A stretch of 44,931 nt of DNA from Syntrophaceae bacterium (lineage in GTDB: Bacteria > Desulfobacterota > SM23-61), in the NCBI GenBank assembly GCA_013388675.1, contig JACAEW010000034.1, positions 1-44,931 on the forward strand, read 5' to 3'. Both the position numbers and the translations under genes were made by a program. Shown here piece by piece: positions 7,380 to 16,117 of the stretch. Position 1 is the stretch's first letter. Every line of letters begins with the position of its first letter. The notes beneath the pieces are model-generated. The model was not told the DNA's origin, did not search any database, and worked only from the letters and a program-made list of their open reading frames with translations.

Positions 7380-7934
7380 TCAAATCTGCTGTTTCACTTC
7401 GGGCCGCCCATCGGATGAATACTGGGCCTGGGGGGGATTCGGTGATTTTCTCAATTTACCGGTCGCATGGGAGAGGTATTGAAGGGCCAAAAGCATAAAG
7501 CCGATGGGCAGGAAGAGGTAAGGGATGACCAGGGGCGTGCCCAGGGAGGTGGACATGCGGTCGTTGTGCAGCCAGGCCTTCCAGGCCATGCCCGTCCCCT
7601 TCCAGATCATGATGGCGCAGAAGAACAGCCCGGCCGCAACCCGGAGAAGCTCCAGCCGGTTCTTCACGGCAGGCCGAAAACGGTCGTAGAAAAAGGTGAT
7701 CCGGATCATGGTCCCGCCCCGGAGCACGTCGCCCGCGGGAAGGACGCAAAGAAAGGCCAGGAGAAAGGTGTTGACCTCCAACGCCCAGTGCGTAGGGGCC
7801 ACGAAGACGTAGCGCAGGATCACGTCGTAGGTAATGCTCACGACCATGAAAGCCATGGCGAGCCGGCCCAGGAGGCCTCCCGCCCCCATGAGCCGGCCCA
7901 GGAAGCGTTCCGATCTCTTCCCGTTTTCGTTCAT
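7380..7934 (-). CDS. TRAP transporter small permease (DctQ family)
   Basis: A 184-residue membrane protein with four hydrophobic helices, the architecture of the Q subunit of TRAP transporters. ITYDVILRYVF in the first helix region and WALEVNTFLLAFLCVLPAG in the second are typical of DctQ. It pairs with the large permease to form the membrane part of a sodium-driven importer fed by the DctP binding protein. The start at 7934 overlaps the dctP stop as ATGA, showing tight coupling. The longer upstream frame (to 8006) runs into dctP and is rejected. Substrate is inferred from the operon (a substituted di- or tricarboxylate), not from this protein. Confidence 0.9.
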   Translation of the reverse strand: MNENGKRSERFLGRLMGAGGLLGRLAMAFMVVSITYDVILRYVFVAPTHWALEVNTFLLAFLCVLPAGDVLRGGTMIRITFFYDRFRPAVKNRLELLRVAAGLFFCAIMIWKGTGMAWKAWLHNDRMSTSLGTPLVIPYLFLPIGFMLLALQYLSHATGKLRKSPNPPQAQYSSDGRPEVKQQI

Positions 7935-8974
7935 TTCCGCCCCAAGGCCAGGTCGATGGCCTTCTGCCCGATTTCCTCGCCCACCTGCTTCTTCCACCAG
8001 GCCCACACGGGCTGGCTTTTTTCCTCAAAGTCCTTGAGTTCCTTGTCGGTGGGCTTGAAGGTCTTGATCCCGGCCTTTTCAATCTGGGGCCAGTACTGTT
8101 CGGGGTAGAATTTTTGGTTCACGATGGGGGCGGAATTTTTCTCGTACCACTTGGCCGCATCCCAGAAAGCCGCCTTCACCTTGTCCGGCATTTTATCCCA
8201 CCGGTCCTTCAGCAAAAAGATGGAGATGCTGAAGGCCGTGATGGGAAGTTTATAACAATACTTGACCTGTTCGTAGATCTTGCGGCCCATGATCGTTCCG
8301 ATGTTGGCCACGACCGCGTCCACGGTGCCGCGCTGGACCGCCAGGTAGAGTTCGGAGGAGGGGATCCGGGCGCCGGCCACCCCGTAAGGTTTCAAGACTT
8401 CCTCGGCCTCGAAGCTGACGATGCGCACCCGTCTTCCCTTTAAATCGGCCAGGCTGGCCACCTGCTTGGCCCCGCTCCAGATGTATTCCGGCTCCAGGAC
8501 CGCACCCCCGCTGGTGAGCATAAAGGTATTGTCCTTGGCCAGCACATCGTTGATGAGCTTCCAAAGGGGAGTTTCCATGTCCATCCTCTCCCCGTGAGTG
8601 TACAGGTGGTCGCACAGGCTGGGGAGCCCGGTGATCCCCAGGATGGGAAAGGTGCGGGTGATGTAGGAGCTGGTATGGAACATGAAATGGATGGTCCCCG
8701 CCCGCAGGGCCGCGGTCTGTTCATCGGCCTTGATGAGAGTGCCCGAATCGAAAAAATCGACCTTGAAGAGATCGGCGTGTTTCTTCAACTGATCCACAAA
8801 CCCGATCATGGGAGGGTGAAGGTCTTTGTACCCGGGGGTCAAATAGGTTACTCCGGTGTAAGTCGGAAGGGCCGCCAGGGCCTTTGAGCCGAAGCCGCCG
8901 GCGGACCCCAGAAGGGCGGCGCCCGCGCCCACGGCTCCGGCTTTGAGAAATTGACGTCGGTTCAATCTTTTCAT
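7931..8974 (-). CDS. TRAP transporter substrate-binding protein (DctP family), Tat-exported
   Basis: A 347-residue periplasmic binding protein. It begins with a twin-arginine signal (RRQFLK at residues 6-11, a hydrophobic Ala/Gly stretch, and a probable cleavage near ALA at 33-35). The body follows DctP order: an early ligand loop (FFDSGTLIKADEQTAALRAGTIH), LKGRRVRI, and VQRGTVDAVVANIGTI, where family members place the carboxylate-binding region. It captures an organic anion and hands it to the DctQM permease. AAGGAGGTAGG lies directly upstream of the start. The Tat signal is seen in a minority of DctP proteins and suggests folding before export. The exact ligand cannot be read from sequence. 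Confidence 0.92.
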   Translation of the reverse strand: MKRLNRRQFLKAGAVGAGAALLGSAGGFGSKALAALPTYTGVTYLTPGYKDLHPPMIGFVDQLKKHADLFKVDFFDSGTLIKADEQTAALRAGTIHFMFHTSSYITRTFPILGITGLPSLCDHLYTHGERMDMETPLWKLINDVLAKDNTFMLTSGGAVLEPEYIWSGAKQVASLADLKGRRVRIVSFEAEEVLKPYGVAGARIPSSELYLAVQRGTVDAVVANIGTIMGRKIYEQVKYCYKLPITAFSISIFLLKDRWDKMPDKVKAAFWDAAKWYEKNSAPIVNQKFYPEQYWPQIEKAGIKTFKPTDKELKDFEEKSQPVWAWWKKQVGEEIGQKAIDLALGRK

Positions 8975-9007
8975 TACCTACCTCCTTCGGGCCTCGCGGC
9001 CCTTGAT

Positions 9008-10303
9008 TTATTTCACCAGATTTGGAAGCCAAAGACTCAACGGCGGATAGACGGAAAAAAGGATCAGACAGGCAAGCTGGATGGCCAGAAAAGGAAAGCT
9101 GCTCCGGATGATTTCTTCCACGCTGAGGACCGGACAGCAGCTTTTCAGGGTGTAAAGATTCAAACCCACCGGCGGAGTGACCACCGCCAGTTCCAGGTTA
9201 ATGACCAGGACAATGCCATACCACAAGGGATCGTAACCCATGGCTTTGATTAGGGGAAGAAGAATCGGGGTAGTGATCACCACCAGGGAGGCGGCGTCCA
9301 CGAACATGCCCCCCAAAATCAGGAGGGCCTGGATGGCCAGGATCATGACGAGGTGGGGAAGGTTCAGGCTCATGAAGAACTGGGTGATCTGTTCCGGGAC
9401 CCGGACCAGGTTCAGGTAGTCGCCGAAGATCTTGGCGCATCCGATGATGAGCATGATGGCCACGCTGATCCTCATGCTCTCCCCGATGATCTGGAAGATC
9501 CTCCGCAGGTTCATGTTCCCGTAGGCCAGACCGGCAATAAGGAAAGCGCCCACCGCCCCCACCCCCGAGGCTTCGGTGGGGGTGGCTACGCCCAGGTAGA
9601 TGGAGCCCAGGACCAGGATGATCAGGACCGCCGCATGCCAAATCCTGGCCAGGCTGGCCCAACGTTCCCTCCAGGAATAGCGGAGGTCAGCGGAACGGGG
9701 CGCCAGTTCCGGGGAAATCAAGACCCGGATGAGCACAAAGGCGCTGAGCATGAAGGCCAGGACCAGCCCGGGAACGATCCCCCCGATGAAGAGCTTGGCC
9801 ACCGACTCGCCGGTAATGGCGCTGTAAATGATGAAAGGAACGCTGGGAGGTATGAGCATGGCCAGGGCCCCGGCAGTCACTACCGACCCGGCGGCGATCT
9901 GGGTAGAGTACCCCCGCTTCAGCATCTCCGGCACGGCCATGGAGCCGATCGCCGCCACCCCCGCCACGCTTACCCCGCTCACCGCTCCGAAGACGGTGCA
10001 GGCCCCGATGGATCCGATGGCCAACCCCCCGGGAAGCCAGGAAAGCCAACGCGCTCCCACATGGTAAAGATCGGCCCCGATGGGGCTCTTGGCCAGGACA
10101 TGGCCCATGAGGACGAAGAGGGGGAGAGCCAGCAGCTCGAAGGTGGTGACCTGGCCGAAAAAGGACGTGGCGGCGAAGGCCAGGGCATCGGGCCCCCGGA
10201 ACATGAGGAGTCCCGCGGTCCCGGCCACCCCCAAAGCGATGAAGATGTCCACTCCGACGTAGATCAGGAAAAGAAGAAGCAGGGTGACCAGCAGGGGCTC
10301 CAT
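9008..10303 (-). CDS. TRAP transporter large permease (DctM family)
   Basis: A 431-residue polytopic membrane protein with about 12 hydrophobic segments. It has the DctM hallmarks: a starting MEPLLVTLLLLF helix, PLFVLMGHVLAKS, SGVSVAGVAAIGSMAVPEM, IPPSVPFIIYSAITGES and, near the end, VVTPPVGLNLY. It forms the ion-coupled channel of the importer. The ATG at 10303 shares its final base region with the stop of leuD (TAATG overlap), so the transporter is translationally linked to the hydro-lyase genes. The longer frame upstream to 10516 lies inside leuD and is not used. Confidence 0.93.
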   Translation of the reverse strand: MEPLLVTLLLLFLIYVGVDIFIALGVAGTAGLLMFRGPDALAFAATSFFGQVTTFELLALPLFVLMGHVLAKSPIGADLYHVGARWLSWLPGGLAIGSIGACTVFGAVSGVSVAGVAAIGSMAVPEMLKRGYSTQIAAGSVVTAGALAMLIPPSVPFIIYSAITGESVAKLFIGGIVPGLVLAFMLSAFVLIRVLISPELAPRSADLRYSWRERWASLARIWHAAVLIILVLGSIYLGVATPTEASGVGAVGAFLIAGLAYGNMNLRRIFQIIGESMRISVAIMLIIGCAKIFGDYLNLVRVPEQITQFFMSLNLPHLVMILAIQALLILGGMFVDAASLVVITTPILLPLIKAMGYDPLWYGIVLVINLELAVVTPPVGLNLYTLKSCCPVLSVEEIIRSSFPFLAIQLACLILFSVYPPLSLWLPNLVK

Positions 10304-10824
10304 TACCTCCCCCGTTCTCCGGAGGGACCGATTCCCTGTTCGAGGAGGCGGCGGGCGTATTCCACAAGCCCGCCGGCGCAGACAAGCTCGCGGATGAAAT
10401 CGGGGTAGGGTGCTGCCTGAAAAACCTTTCCCCGGCTGAGGTTCCGGACTTCTCCCTTGAGGAGATCGATTTCCAGCAGGTCCCCCGCTTCGCCACCCTC
10501 TGCCGCCGCAGGGCATTCCAGGAGAGGCAGGGCAATGTTAATGGCGTTGCGGAAAAAGATGCGGGCGAAACTCCGGGCGATGACGCAGGAGATTCCCGAT
10601 CCCCGGATGGCCCAGGGAGCGATCTCTCTCGACGAGCCGCAGCCGAAATTGCTGCCCCCGACGATGATGTCGCCCGCCGAGACCCGCTGCGCAAAGCCCG
10701 GGTCGATATGTTCCATGCAGTGGCGGCCCAGCTCCGCGGGATCGGTCAGGTTTGCGTAGGTGGCCGGAATGATGGCATCCGTGTCGATGTTGTTTCCGAA
10801 TTTGTGCGCCCGCCCCCGGATCAT
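10303..10824 (-). CDS. Aconitase-family small subunit (LeuD/HacB/DmdB-like)
   Basis: A 173-residue swivel-domain subunit that pairs with the adjacent large subunit to make a heterodimeric hydro-lyase. It shows NIDTDAIIPATY (residues 12-23) and the GGSNFGCGSSRE active-site loop (56-67). The residue after SSRE is Ile where most LeuD proteins have His (SSREHAP). The substrate-recognition loop after NIDTD reads YANL (23-26), not the YLV-type of isopropylmalate isomerase or the YLR-type of homoaconitase. The length and short form match archaeal/anaerobe-type proteins. It starts within the stop of the large subunit (ATGA). With the lyase two genes upstream, a dimethylmaleate hydratase or methylaconitase-like role is more likely than leucine synthesis, but this is inference. 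Confidence 0.85.
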   Translation of the reverse strand: MIRGRAHKFGNNIDTDAIIPATYANLTDPAELGRHCMEHIDPGFAQRVSAGDIIVGGSNFGCGSSREIAPWAIRGSGISCVIARSFARIFFRNAINIALPLLECPAAAEGGEAGDLLEIDLLKGEVRNLSRGKVFQAAPYPDFIRELVCAGGLVEYARRLLEQGIGPSGERGR

Positions 10825-12080
10825 TTTTCCGCCACCTCCCGGGGGTGAACGATTTGACCGGCCACGGCGCTGGCCGCGACCACCGCCGGGTTAGCCAGGT
10901 AGACCTCCCCCCTGGGGCTTCCCATGCGCCCGATGAAGTTGCGGTTCGTGGTGGAGATGCATCTTTCTCCCGCCCCGATCACCCCCATGTGCGCCCCCGG
11001 GCAGGGACCGCAGGTGGGAGTGCTGACCGCGGCTCCCGCCCGTACGAAGGTCTCCAGGAGACCTTCCTTCATGGCCCGGAGATAGATTTCCTGGGACCCC
11101 GGAATGACGATGCACCGAACCCCGGGGTGGACCTGTCGCCCCTTCAATACCCGCGCCGCGGCCCTCAGGTCTCCAAGCCATCCGTTGGTGCAGCTCCCGA
11201 TGACCGCTTGGTCTATGAAAACCCCTTGCGCCCGGCTTACTCCCCGGGAATTCCCGGGAGAATGGGGGAAAGCGACCTGCGGTTCCAATGAGGTGACGTC
11301 GAATTCCACCGTCCTTGCATACGGGGCGCCGGGGTCGGCGGAATATTCGGGATGAGACTTTCGGGCTCGGTCCTTCAAATAGGCGCGGGTTTTATCGTCC
11401 ACCTGGAACAGGCCGGCCTTGGCCCCCGCCTCGATCGCCATATTGGCCATGGTGAAGCGGTCATCCATTTCCAGGGCCGCCACAGCCTGCCCGCCGAATT
11501 CCATGGCCTGGTAATTGGCCCCCTCCACGCCGATTTGGGTGATAGTATGAAGGATTAGGTCTTTGCCCCCCACCCAGGGACCCGGGAGGCCATGGTAGAT
11601 CAAGCGCAAGGACTCGGGGACCCGCATCCAGGTCCTGCCGAAGGCCATGGCAAAGGCGATGTCGGTGGAACCCATCCCCGTGGCAAAAGCCCCCAAAGCG
11701 CCATAAGTGCAGGTGTGCGAGTCTCCCCCCACAGCCACGTCCCCGGGAAGGACCAGGCCTTTTTCGGGCAAAAGGACGTGGACGATTCCCGCTCTTCCCA
11801 CGTCGAAAAAATGGACTCCCTGCTCCCGGGCAAACTCCCTGAGGGCCTTGACCGTTTCCGCCGAATCCACATCCCGGGAGGGGACGAAATGGTCCATGAC
11901 CAGCACCACCTTTTTCGGATCGAAAACTTTCCTGGCCCCCATCTTCTGAAACTGCTGGAGCGAGATCAGGCCCGTGGCGTCCGTGGTCATGACTAAGTCC
12001 ACCGGCACGTCCAGGAACTCTCCCGGCTGAACCTTTTTTTTCCCGGCGTGGGCAGCCAGGATCTTCTCGGCCAGGGTCAA
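10821..12080 (-). CDS. Aconitase-family large subunit (LeuC/HacA/DmdA-like), TTG start
   Basis: A 419-residue [4Fe-4S] hydro-lyase subunit. Cluster ligands are C297 (IGSCTNG), C357 and C360 (TCGPCPG). Other family motifs are MDHFVPSRD, GDSHTCTYGALGAFATGMGSTD and, near the end, YLANPAVVAASA, where most LeuC have YLASP. No ATG lies near the conserved N-terminus. The natural start is TTG at 12080, giving MTLAEKI, and this TTG overlaps the stop of the preceding lyase gene as TTGA. The open frame to 12641 lies inside that gene and is rejected. It works with the small subunit directly downstream to isomerise or hydrate a di/tricarboxylate. The operon contains no leuA or leuB, which argues against a leucine role. 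Confidence 0.88.
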   Translation of the reverse strand: MTLAEKILAAHAGKKKVQPGEFLDVPVDLVMTTDATGLISLQQFQKMGARKVFDPKKVVLVMDHFVPSRDVDSAETVKALREFAREQGVHFFDVGRAGIVHVLLPEKGLVLPGDVAVGGDSHTCTYGALGAFATGMGSTDIAFAMAFGRTWMRVPESLRLIYHGLPGPWVGGKDLILHTITQIGVEGANYQAMEFGGQAVAALEMDDRFTMANMAIEAGAKAGLFQVDDKTRAYLKDRARKSHPEYSADPGAPYARTVEFDVTSLEPQVAFPHSPGNSRGVSRAQGVFIDQAVIGSCTNGWLGDLRAAARVLKGRQVHPGVRCIVIPGSQEIYLRAMKEGLLETFVRAGAAVSTPTCGPCPGAHMGVIGAGERCISTTNRNFIGRMGSPRGEVYLANPAVVAASAVAGQIVHPREVAEK

Positions 12081-12994
12081 AGGTCCCTCCTCTTTTGGCC
12101 CGCTTTCTGGTCCGATACGGCGGCCAGGCCTTCCTCCAGGTAACGCCTTTCCTGCCGCCGGTATTCCTCCAACCCGATGAATTCGCTGAAATCGCTGAAT
12201 TTCCACATGCGGTCGCCGAATCCGGCGGTAGTTCCCGAGCGCTTCAATTCCTCCATGAGGCCCGCCAACGCTTTGGCGGCGGCGTAGGTGGCCGATACCG
12301 GGTAGATGACGAGGTTGTACCCGAGGGCTTCCAGTTCCTTGGCCGGGAGAAACGGCGTTTTCCCCCCTTCCACCATATTGGCGAGAGTGGGAGCATCCAC
12401 CTCCCGATTGATCCGGCGCATTTCCTCCACCGACCGGGGGGCCTCGACGAAGATAACGTCGGCTCCGGCTTCCCGGTAAAGATTTCCCCTTTCGATGGCT
12501 TCGTCCACTCCCAAAACAGCCAGGGCATCGGTCCGGGCGGTGATGACCAGGTCCGGGTCCCTGCGGGCGTCCAGGGCGGCCTTGATCTTGGCCACCATAT
12601 CCTCCCGCCCCACCACTTGTTTGCCTTCCATATGGCCGCACCGTTTGGGAAAGACCTGATCTTCGATGAAGAGACCGGCCGCCCCGGCCCGTTCGAATTC
12701 CCGGACTGTGCGGGCCACGTTGAGGACCCCGCCATGGCCCGTATCCCCATCGACCAGGACGGGAATGTCCACCGTATCGGTAATGCGGGCGAGATGATCG
12801 ATCATTTCCGGAAGGGTCAGGAAGGAAATATCCGGCTTTCCCATGAGGGCCGCGGTCGCGGGGTAACCGCCGATCGCCAGAGCGCTGAAGCCGACTTTCT
12901 CGATGATCCGCGCGCTCAGCGCGTCGTGAGCGCCGGGCATGACCAGAATCTCGGGGTCAAGAATATATTTCTTTAAGAGTGAGGTCTTCCTCAT
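12077..12994 (-). CDS. PEP mutase / isocitrate lyase superfamily C-C lyase (2,3-dimethylmalate or methylisocitrate lyase-like)
   Basis: A 305-residue TIM-barrel lyase. Seen in the sequence are PGAHDALSARI, the Mg-binding LVDGDTGHGG (D82, D84), EDQ at 111-113 and the catalytic loop KRCGHMEGK with C119. These are the features of C-C bond lyases (methylisocitrate lyase, dimethylmalate lyase, oxaloacetate hydrolase) and not of PEP mutase, which lacks the Cys. Such enzymes cleave 2-hydroxy-dicarboxylates by retro-aldol/Claisen chemistry to pyruvate or glyoxylate plus a carboxylate. The start at 12994 has GCGGAGGAAG just upstream. It is the first gene of the operon and overlaps the next by TTGA. 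Its pairing with a LeuCD-type hydratase matches the dmdAB-dml arrangement of Eubacterium barkeri nicotinate fermentation. Confidence 0.87.
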   Translation of the reverse strand: MRKTSLLKKYILDPEILVMPGAHDALSARIIEKVGFSALAIGGYPATAALMGKPDISFLTLPEMIDHLARITDTVDIPVLVDGDTGHGGVLNVARTVREFERAGAAGLFIEDQVFPKRCGHMEGKQVVGREDMVAKIKAALDARRDPDLVITARTDALAVLGVDEAIERGNLYREAGADVIFVEAPRSVEEMRRINREVDAPTLANMVEGGKTPFLPAKELEALGYNLVIYPVSATYAAAKALAGLMEELKRSGTTAGFGDRMWKFSDFSEFIGLEEYRRQERRYLEEGLAAVSDQKAGQKRRDL

Positions 12995-13153
12995 CGGGCT
13001 TCCTCCGCGGAAAGAGACCGTCTTCACTGCTTTTGGGTTTGAGCTGCGAACGAAAAAAGGTAGAAACCTCTTCTGGCTTCGACATCAATTCTCTTCCGAC
13101 TGTTCCCGATTCAGGCCCCGCAGGATACTGAAATTACCAGATAATAAAAGGGA

Positions 13154-13182
13154 TAATTAACCGAGAAGATATCAAAAGTCAA
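13154..13182 (-). promoter_or_regulatory. Predicted promoter for the lyase/hydro-lyase/TRAP operon
   Basis: On the minus strand TTGACT (13182-13177) and TAATTA (13159-13154) are 17 bp apart. The start of transcription would be near 13147, about 150 nt before the lyase start at 12994. The 13028-13370 gap holds no convincing gene. A 27-codon plus-strand ORF at 13264-13347 is possible but unsupported. Confidence 0.5.
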
Positions 13183-13370
13183 GAAATTTTTGGCCATCCT
13201 CCTTGCCCCAGGAGGCTGATTTGGGAGGGTTTCTCACCGCTTTACAATTTAAGGGGTTGGGCTATGGACATTAAAAACACCCAGGGAAGAAAGGAGGAAA
13301 ATCAGCCGCGAGAATCCGGAAGGGTTTCGGGGAGGGAGTTATGCTGAAAGGAGATTCCGCTGGTCTTCTC

Positions 13371-14789
13371 TTACCAGAAAAGGTCCGCCCGGGAGAAGGG
13401 AAAATAGACAAGCCGGTCGCTCTCCAGATTGACCCGGCACTGTTGAAGCCAGGCCCGGGCTTTCCGGTTGGCCTGGGGAATGAGGGAGCCCAGGATTATG
13501 AGCCCCATCTCCCGAGCCTCTTCTTCGCCCAGGCTTCCCCCCGCAGTGAGGGGGTGCGACCCGTCCTCAAATCTTCCGAAGCTCTCCTTCGGCTGAAGGA
13601 AGGTAAGGCGGCTGCCCAGGTTGTGGATCGTCTGGGGATTCTTGAATTTCACCGCCGGGATATAAAAATAAATGGGCCTCCCCGATTCCCTCTTGATGTC
13701 CACCACCCGGGGGGGCGGGGCCAGGCGGTACAGATCGGCCATGGTTTCCAAGGTCTCCCCCGGTGATTCCAGCCGCGTCCGGAAACGCCAGAAGGGAACC
13801 CAGAGAGGACCTTTCTCAGGACCCCCTTCGGAAGGAGAAGCGATGGAATAGGACATCTCGGACCATTCCCCGCCCTTTTCGCGGAAGAGGCGGCGGCAGG
13901 TAGGGCAGAAGTGCATAAGGCTCGACGGGCGGAAGGGAAGGGCCCACCCGCAATTCGGACAACGGAAGGGCAGGAACCCCAGCTCGCTGAATTGAAAGGA
14001 CTTGCGGCTTTCGGTTCCCCTGAGTTTGCTCAGGATGGGAGACCCATCGGGTATGTTCTGAACGGGATTCAGCCCCACGGCGTCCAATAGAAGGATTTCC
14101 CGGCCCCCATCGTGGGAGCAGTCCAGGTACCACAGGGGGGAGTAGAGAACCGAAAAACAAAGACCCACGATCTTCTGAAGGTCCACCTCGGAGACTAAAT
14201 TCTCTGCCTGGAAGAAGTAATCGGCCCAGCGCTCGGACTCCGCCTGGACCTTTTCGAGCGGGATTTCCAGGGGAAGAAAGGAACCGCGTTTTTCCAGATG
14301 CTCCGGTGAAAAGGGCTGCAGGCGCATGGCCTGCGGTCGAACCCCCAGGTTGCCCAGGCCCAGGTCCAACCCCGAATAGCCGGGAACCGTGTGGTCCATG
14401 ACCCGGAACAGCAGCACCTTGAAGCGCTCCATGGGGGGCGGGACCCCGGCCTCGACCTGGACTTTCATAGGCCTCAGGCCGAAGACCCACCGGTACACCG
14501 TGCCCTGCATCCGCCAGAAAGCGGCGTAAAACAAAAAGGCTCCCTCTGTGCGGGGAGACCGCTTTCCCGACTTCAACAGATGCTCGACGGCCAGCGCCCT
14601 CGCCTTTTTTTCATCCTCGATCCGGGGGGATAAAACATAGCGCAGCACCCCCTCTCGGCCGGCCACCATGAGGTCGGTGCCGCAAAACTGGCAGTGGATG
14701 ACGTGGGCTTCTTCCAGAAAATCGATCGTCCCGCCGCACTGAGGACAGCGGATGAGGATGTGGGCCTTGGTTTGGGCAGGAATTTCCAT
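13371..14789 (-). CDS. Zinc-ribbon protein of unknown function, linked to the SPFH gene
   Basis: A 472-residue soluble protein that I cannot assign to a named family. The N-terminus is a zinc ribbon with C15/C18 and C33/C36 (CPQCGG, then CQFCG). A second ribbon lies at about 276-300 (CPNCGW and CPTCRR). Between them is a region rich in aromatic and basic residues. There are no clear membrane helices or signal peptide. The N-terminal ribbon followed by a long body recalls YdjG of the Bacillus subtilis ydjFGHI (PspA/SPFH) operon, but only by layout. It is the last gene of a three-gene minus-strand set, 107 nt after the SPFH gene. A role as a partner of the SPFH protein is inferred from position only. 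Confidence 0.75.
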   Translation of the reverse strand: MEIPAQTKAHILIRCPQCGGTIDFLEEAHVIHCQFCGTDLMVAGREGVLRYVLSPRIEDEKKARALAVEHLLKSGKRSPRTEGAFLFYAAFWRMQGTVYRWVFGLRPMKVQVEAGVPPPMERFKVLLFRVMDHTVPGYSGLDLGLGNLGVRPQAMRLQPFSPEHLEKRGSFLPLEIPLEKVQAESERWADYFFQAENLVSEVDLQKIVGLCFSVLYSPLWYLDCSHDGGREILLLDAVGLNPVQNIPDGSPILSKLRGTESRKSFQFSELGFLPFRCPNCGWALPFRPSSLMHFCPTCRRLFREKGGEWSEMSYSIASPSEGGPEKGPLWVPFWRFRTRLESPGETLETMADLYRLAPPPRVVDIKRESGRPIYFYIPAVKFKNPQTIHNLGSRLTFLQPKESFGRFEDGSHPLTAGGSLGEEEAREMGLIILGSLIPQANRKARAWLQQCRVNLESDRLVYFPFSRADLFW

Positions 14790-14896
14790 TTTGAAGGAGA
14801 CGCAGATGGACGGCGATTTTCAGGATTTTGAGAGATTTTTAGGAGCCCCCGCCTTTTCCCCTTCTCCCTTTGCGGGGACCTGCGAAAATCTGCGTC

Positions 14897-16030
14897 TTAC
14901 TGGAGTTTTTCTCCGCATTGGTTGCAATAGATTGCCTCCTCCAGGGCCTTTGTGCCGCACTTGGCGCAGACCCGCTCGGGCTTTTCCACCTTGGCCCCGC
15001 AGGACATGCAGAATTTAGCCTCGGGGGGAAGGTCCTGGCCGCACTTCAGGCACTTGTTGACCTTGAGGATCTGGTTGCCGCAGTTGGGACAGAAGCGGGC
15101 GTCGTAAGGGATTTTGGTGAAGCACTTGGGGCAGTCCAGCTTCTTACGGCTTGGAGTCGCTTTACTCCCCTCCTCCATGGTCTTCAGGAGAAAGCCGGGG
15201 AGCATCATTCCCAGGCCCGCACCCACTCCCAGGCCCATGCCCGAGCTGGCCGCGGCGCCGGCCGCTCCTCCCTCGGCTTTGGCCGCATCTCCCAGGGCTT
15301 TGGCGGCTTTGTACTTCAGAAAATCATCCAGGCTGCCCACGGCCTGCATGCCGCTCCGTTCGTCGATCATCTTCTGGACGTCATCGGGGGGGGTGATGCT
15401 GTTGACGAAAAGGTCCACCAGTTCCAGCCCGTATTTCTGAAAATCCTGGGCCACCAGGGACTTCAAAGCCACTCCGAACTCGGTGTACTGACGGGGAAGA
15501 TCAAAGATGCTCCTCAAGGCCTCCCCCAGGAGGTCATTCAGCCGGGAAACGATGACATCCCGCAGGTAATCGGAAATTCCTTCGGTCTCAAAAATCCCCT
15601 GGGTGCCGACGAGGGTATTGATAAACAGCAGCGGTTGGACGATGCGCATGGTGTAGTTGCCGAAGGCGCGAAGACGTACGATCCCCAGCTCCTGGTCTTT
15701 GAAAGCCACCGGCTCCTTGGTCCCCCACTTCAGATGGGTGAAGACCTTCAGGTTCACATACAGGATCTCGATCCGGAAGGGACTCTTGAATCCGAAGGGG
15801 AAGCTCAGCGCTTTGGTCAGGAGGGGAAGATTCTGGGTGGATAGGGTGTGTCTTCCGGGACCGAGAACATCATACCCTTTCCCATCCCGGAAAAAGACGG
15901 CGGCCTGGTTCTCCCGCACCACGAGCTGGGCGCCGAACTTGATCTCGGCCGACCCCGATTCGGGGATCCGGTGGACCATCTCCCGGCCCGATTCGTCAAA
16001 CCACTCGATGACCTCCAGAAATTGACTCAT
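14897..16030 (-). CDS. SPFH (band 7/virion-core YdjI-like) protein with three C-terminal zinc ribbons
   Basis: A 377-residue protein. Residues about 15-245 form an SPFH domain (starting [20 protein letters not shown], with [13 protein letters not shown] and [13 protein letters not shown]). A Gly/Ala/Met-rich segment follows at about 245-285. The tail has three CxxC...CxxC zinc ribbons, at 300-317, 327-344 and 355-373. SPFH proteins make membrane-associated oligomers; members of this type are found near PspA-like membrane-stress genes. No N-terminal transmembrane segment is visible, so membrane contact may be through the Gly/Ala/Met-rich stretch. GAGGATGTC precedes the start. It sits between a coiled-coil gene and a zinc-ribbon gene. 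Confidence 0.88.
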   Translation of the reverse strand: MSQFLEVIEWFDESGREMVHRIPESGSAEIKFGAQLVVRENQAAVFFRDGKGYDVLGPGRHTLSTQNLPLLTKALSFPFGFKSPFRIEILYVNLKVFTHLKWGTKEPVAFKDQELGIVRLRAFGNYTMRIVQPLLFINTLVGTQGIFETEGISDYLRDVIVSRLNDLLGEALRSIFDLPRQYTEFGVALKSLVAQDFQKYGLELVDLFVNSITPPDDVQKMIDERSGMQAVGSLDDFLKYKAAKALGDAAKAEGGAAGAAASSGMGLGVGAGLGMMLPGFLLKTMEEGSKATPSRKKLDCPKCFTKIPYDARFCPNCGNQILKVNKCLKCGQDLPPEAKFCMSCGAKVEKPERVCAKCGTKALEEAIYCNQCGEKLQ

Positions 16031-16117
16031 GACATCCTCCTTGGCGATCGGTCCTCCCCAAAAAATTCCTTACGATTCCAGGCCCCTCAAAATGGCTGGC
16101 AAATTTGAAATCGGAGT

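Noticed and set aside
9353..10408. 351-codon plus-strand ORF opposite the TRAP large permease
   Set aside because: Extremely Asp/Gly/His/Gln-rich translation with no protein-like features.
12081..12641. Upstream extension of the LeuC-like frame
   Set aside because: It overlaps the lyase gene entirely and translates to Gly/Arg/Pro-rich sequence; the conserved N-terminus begins at the TTG at 12080.
13264..13347. 27-codon ORF with an AAGGGG upstream
   Set aside because: Too short, no recognised sequence, and antisense to the direction of the flanking genes; left as unannotated.
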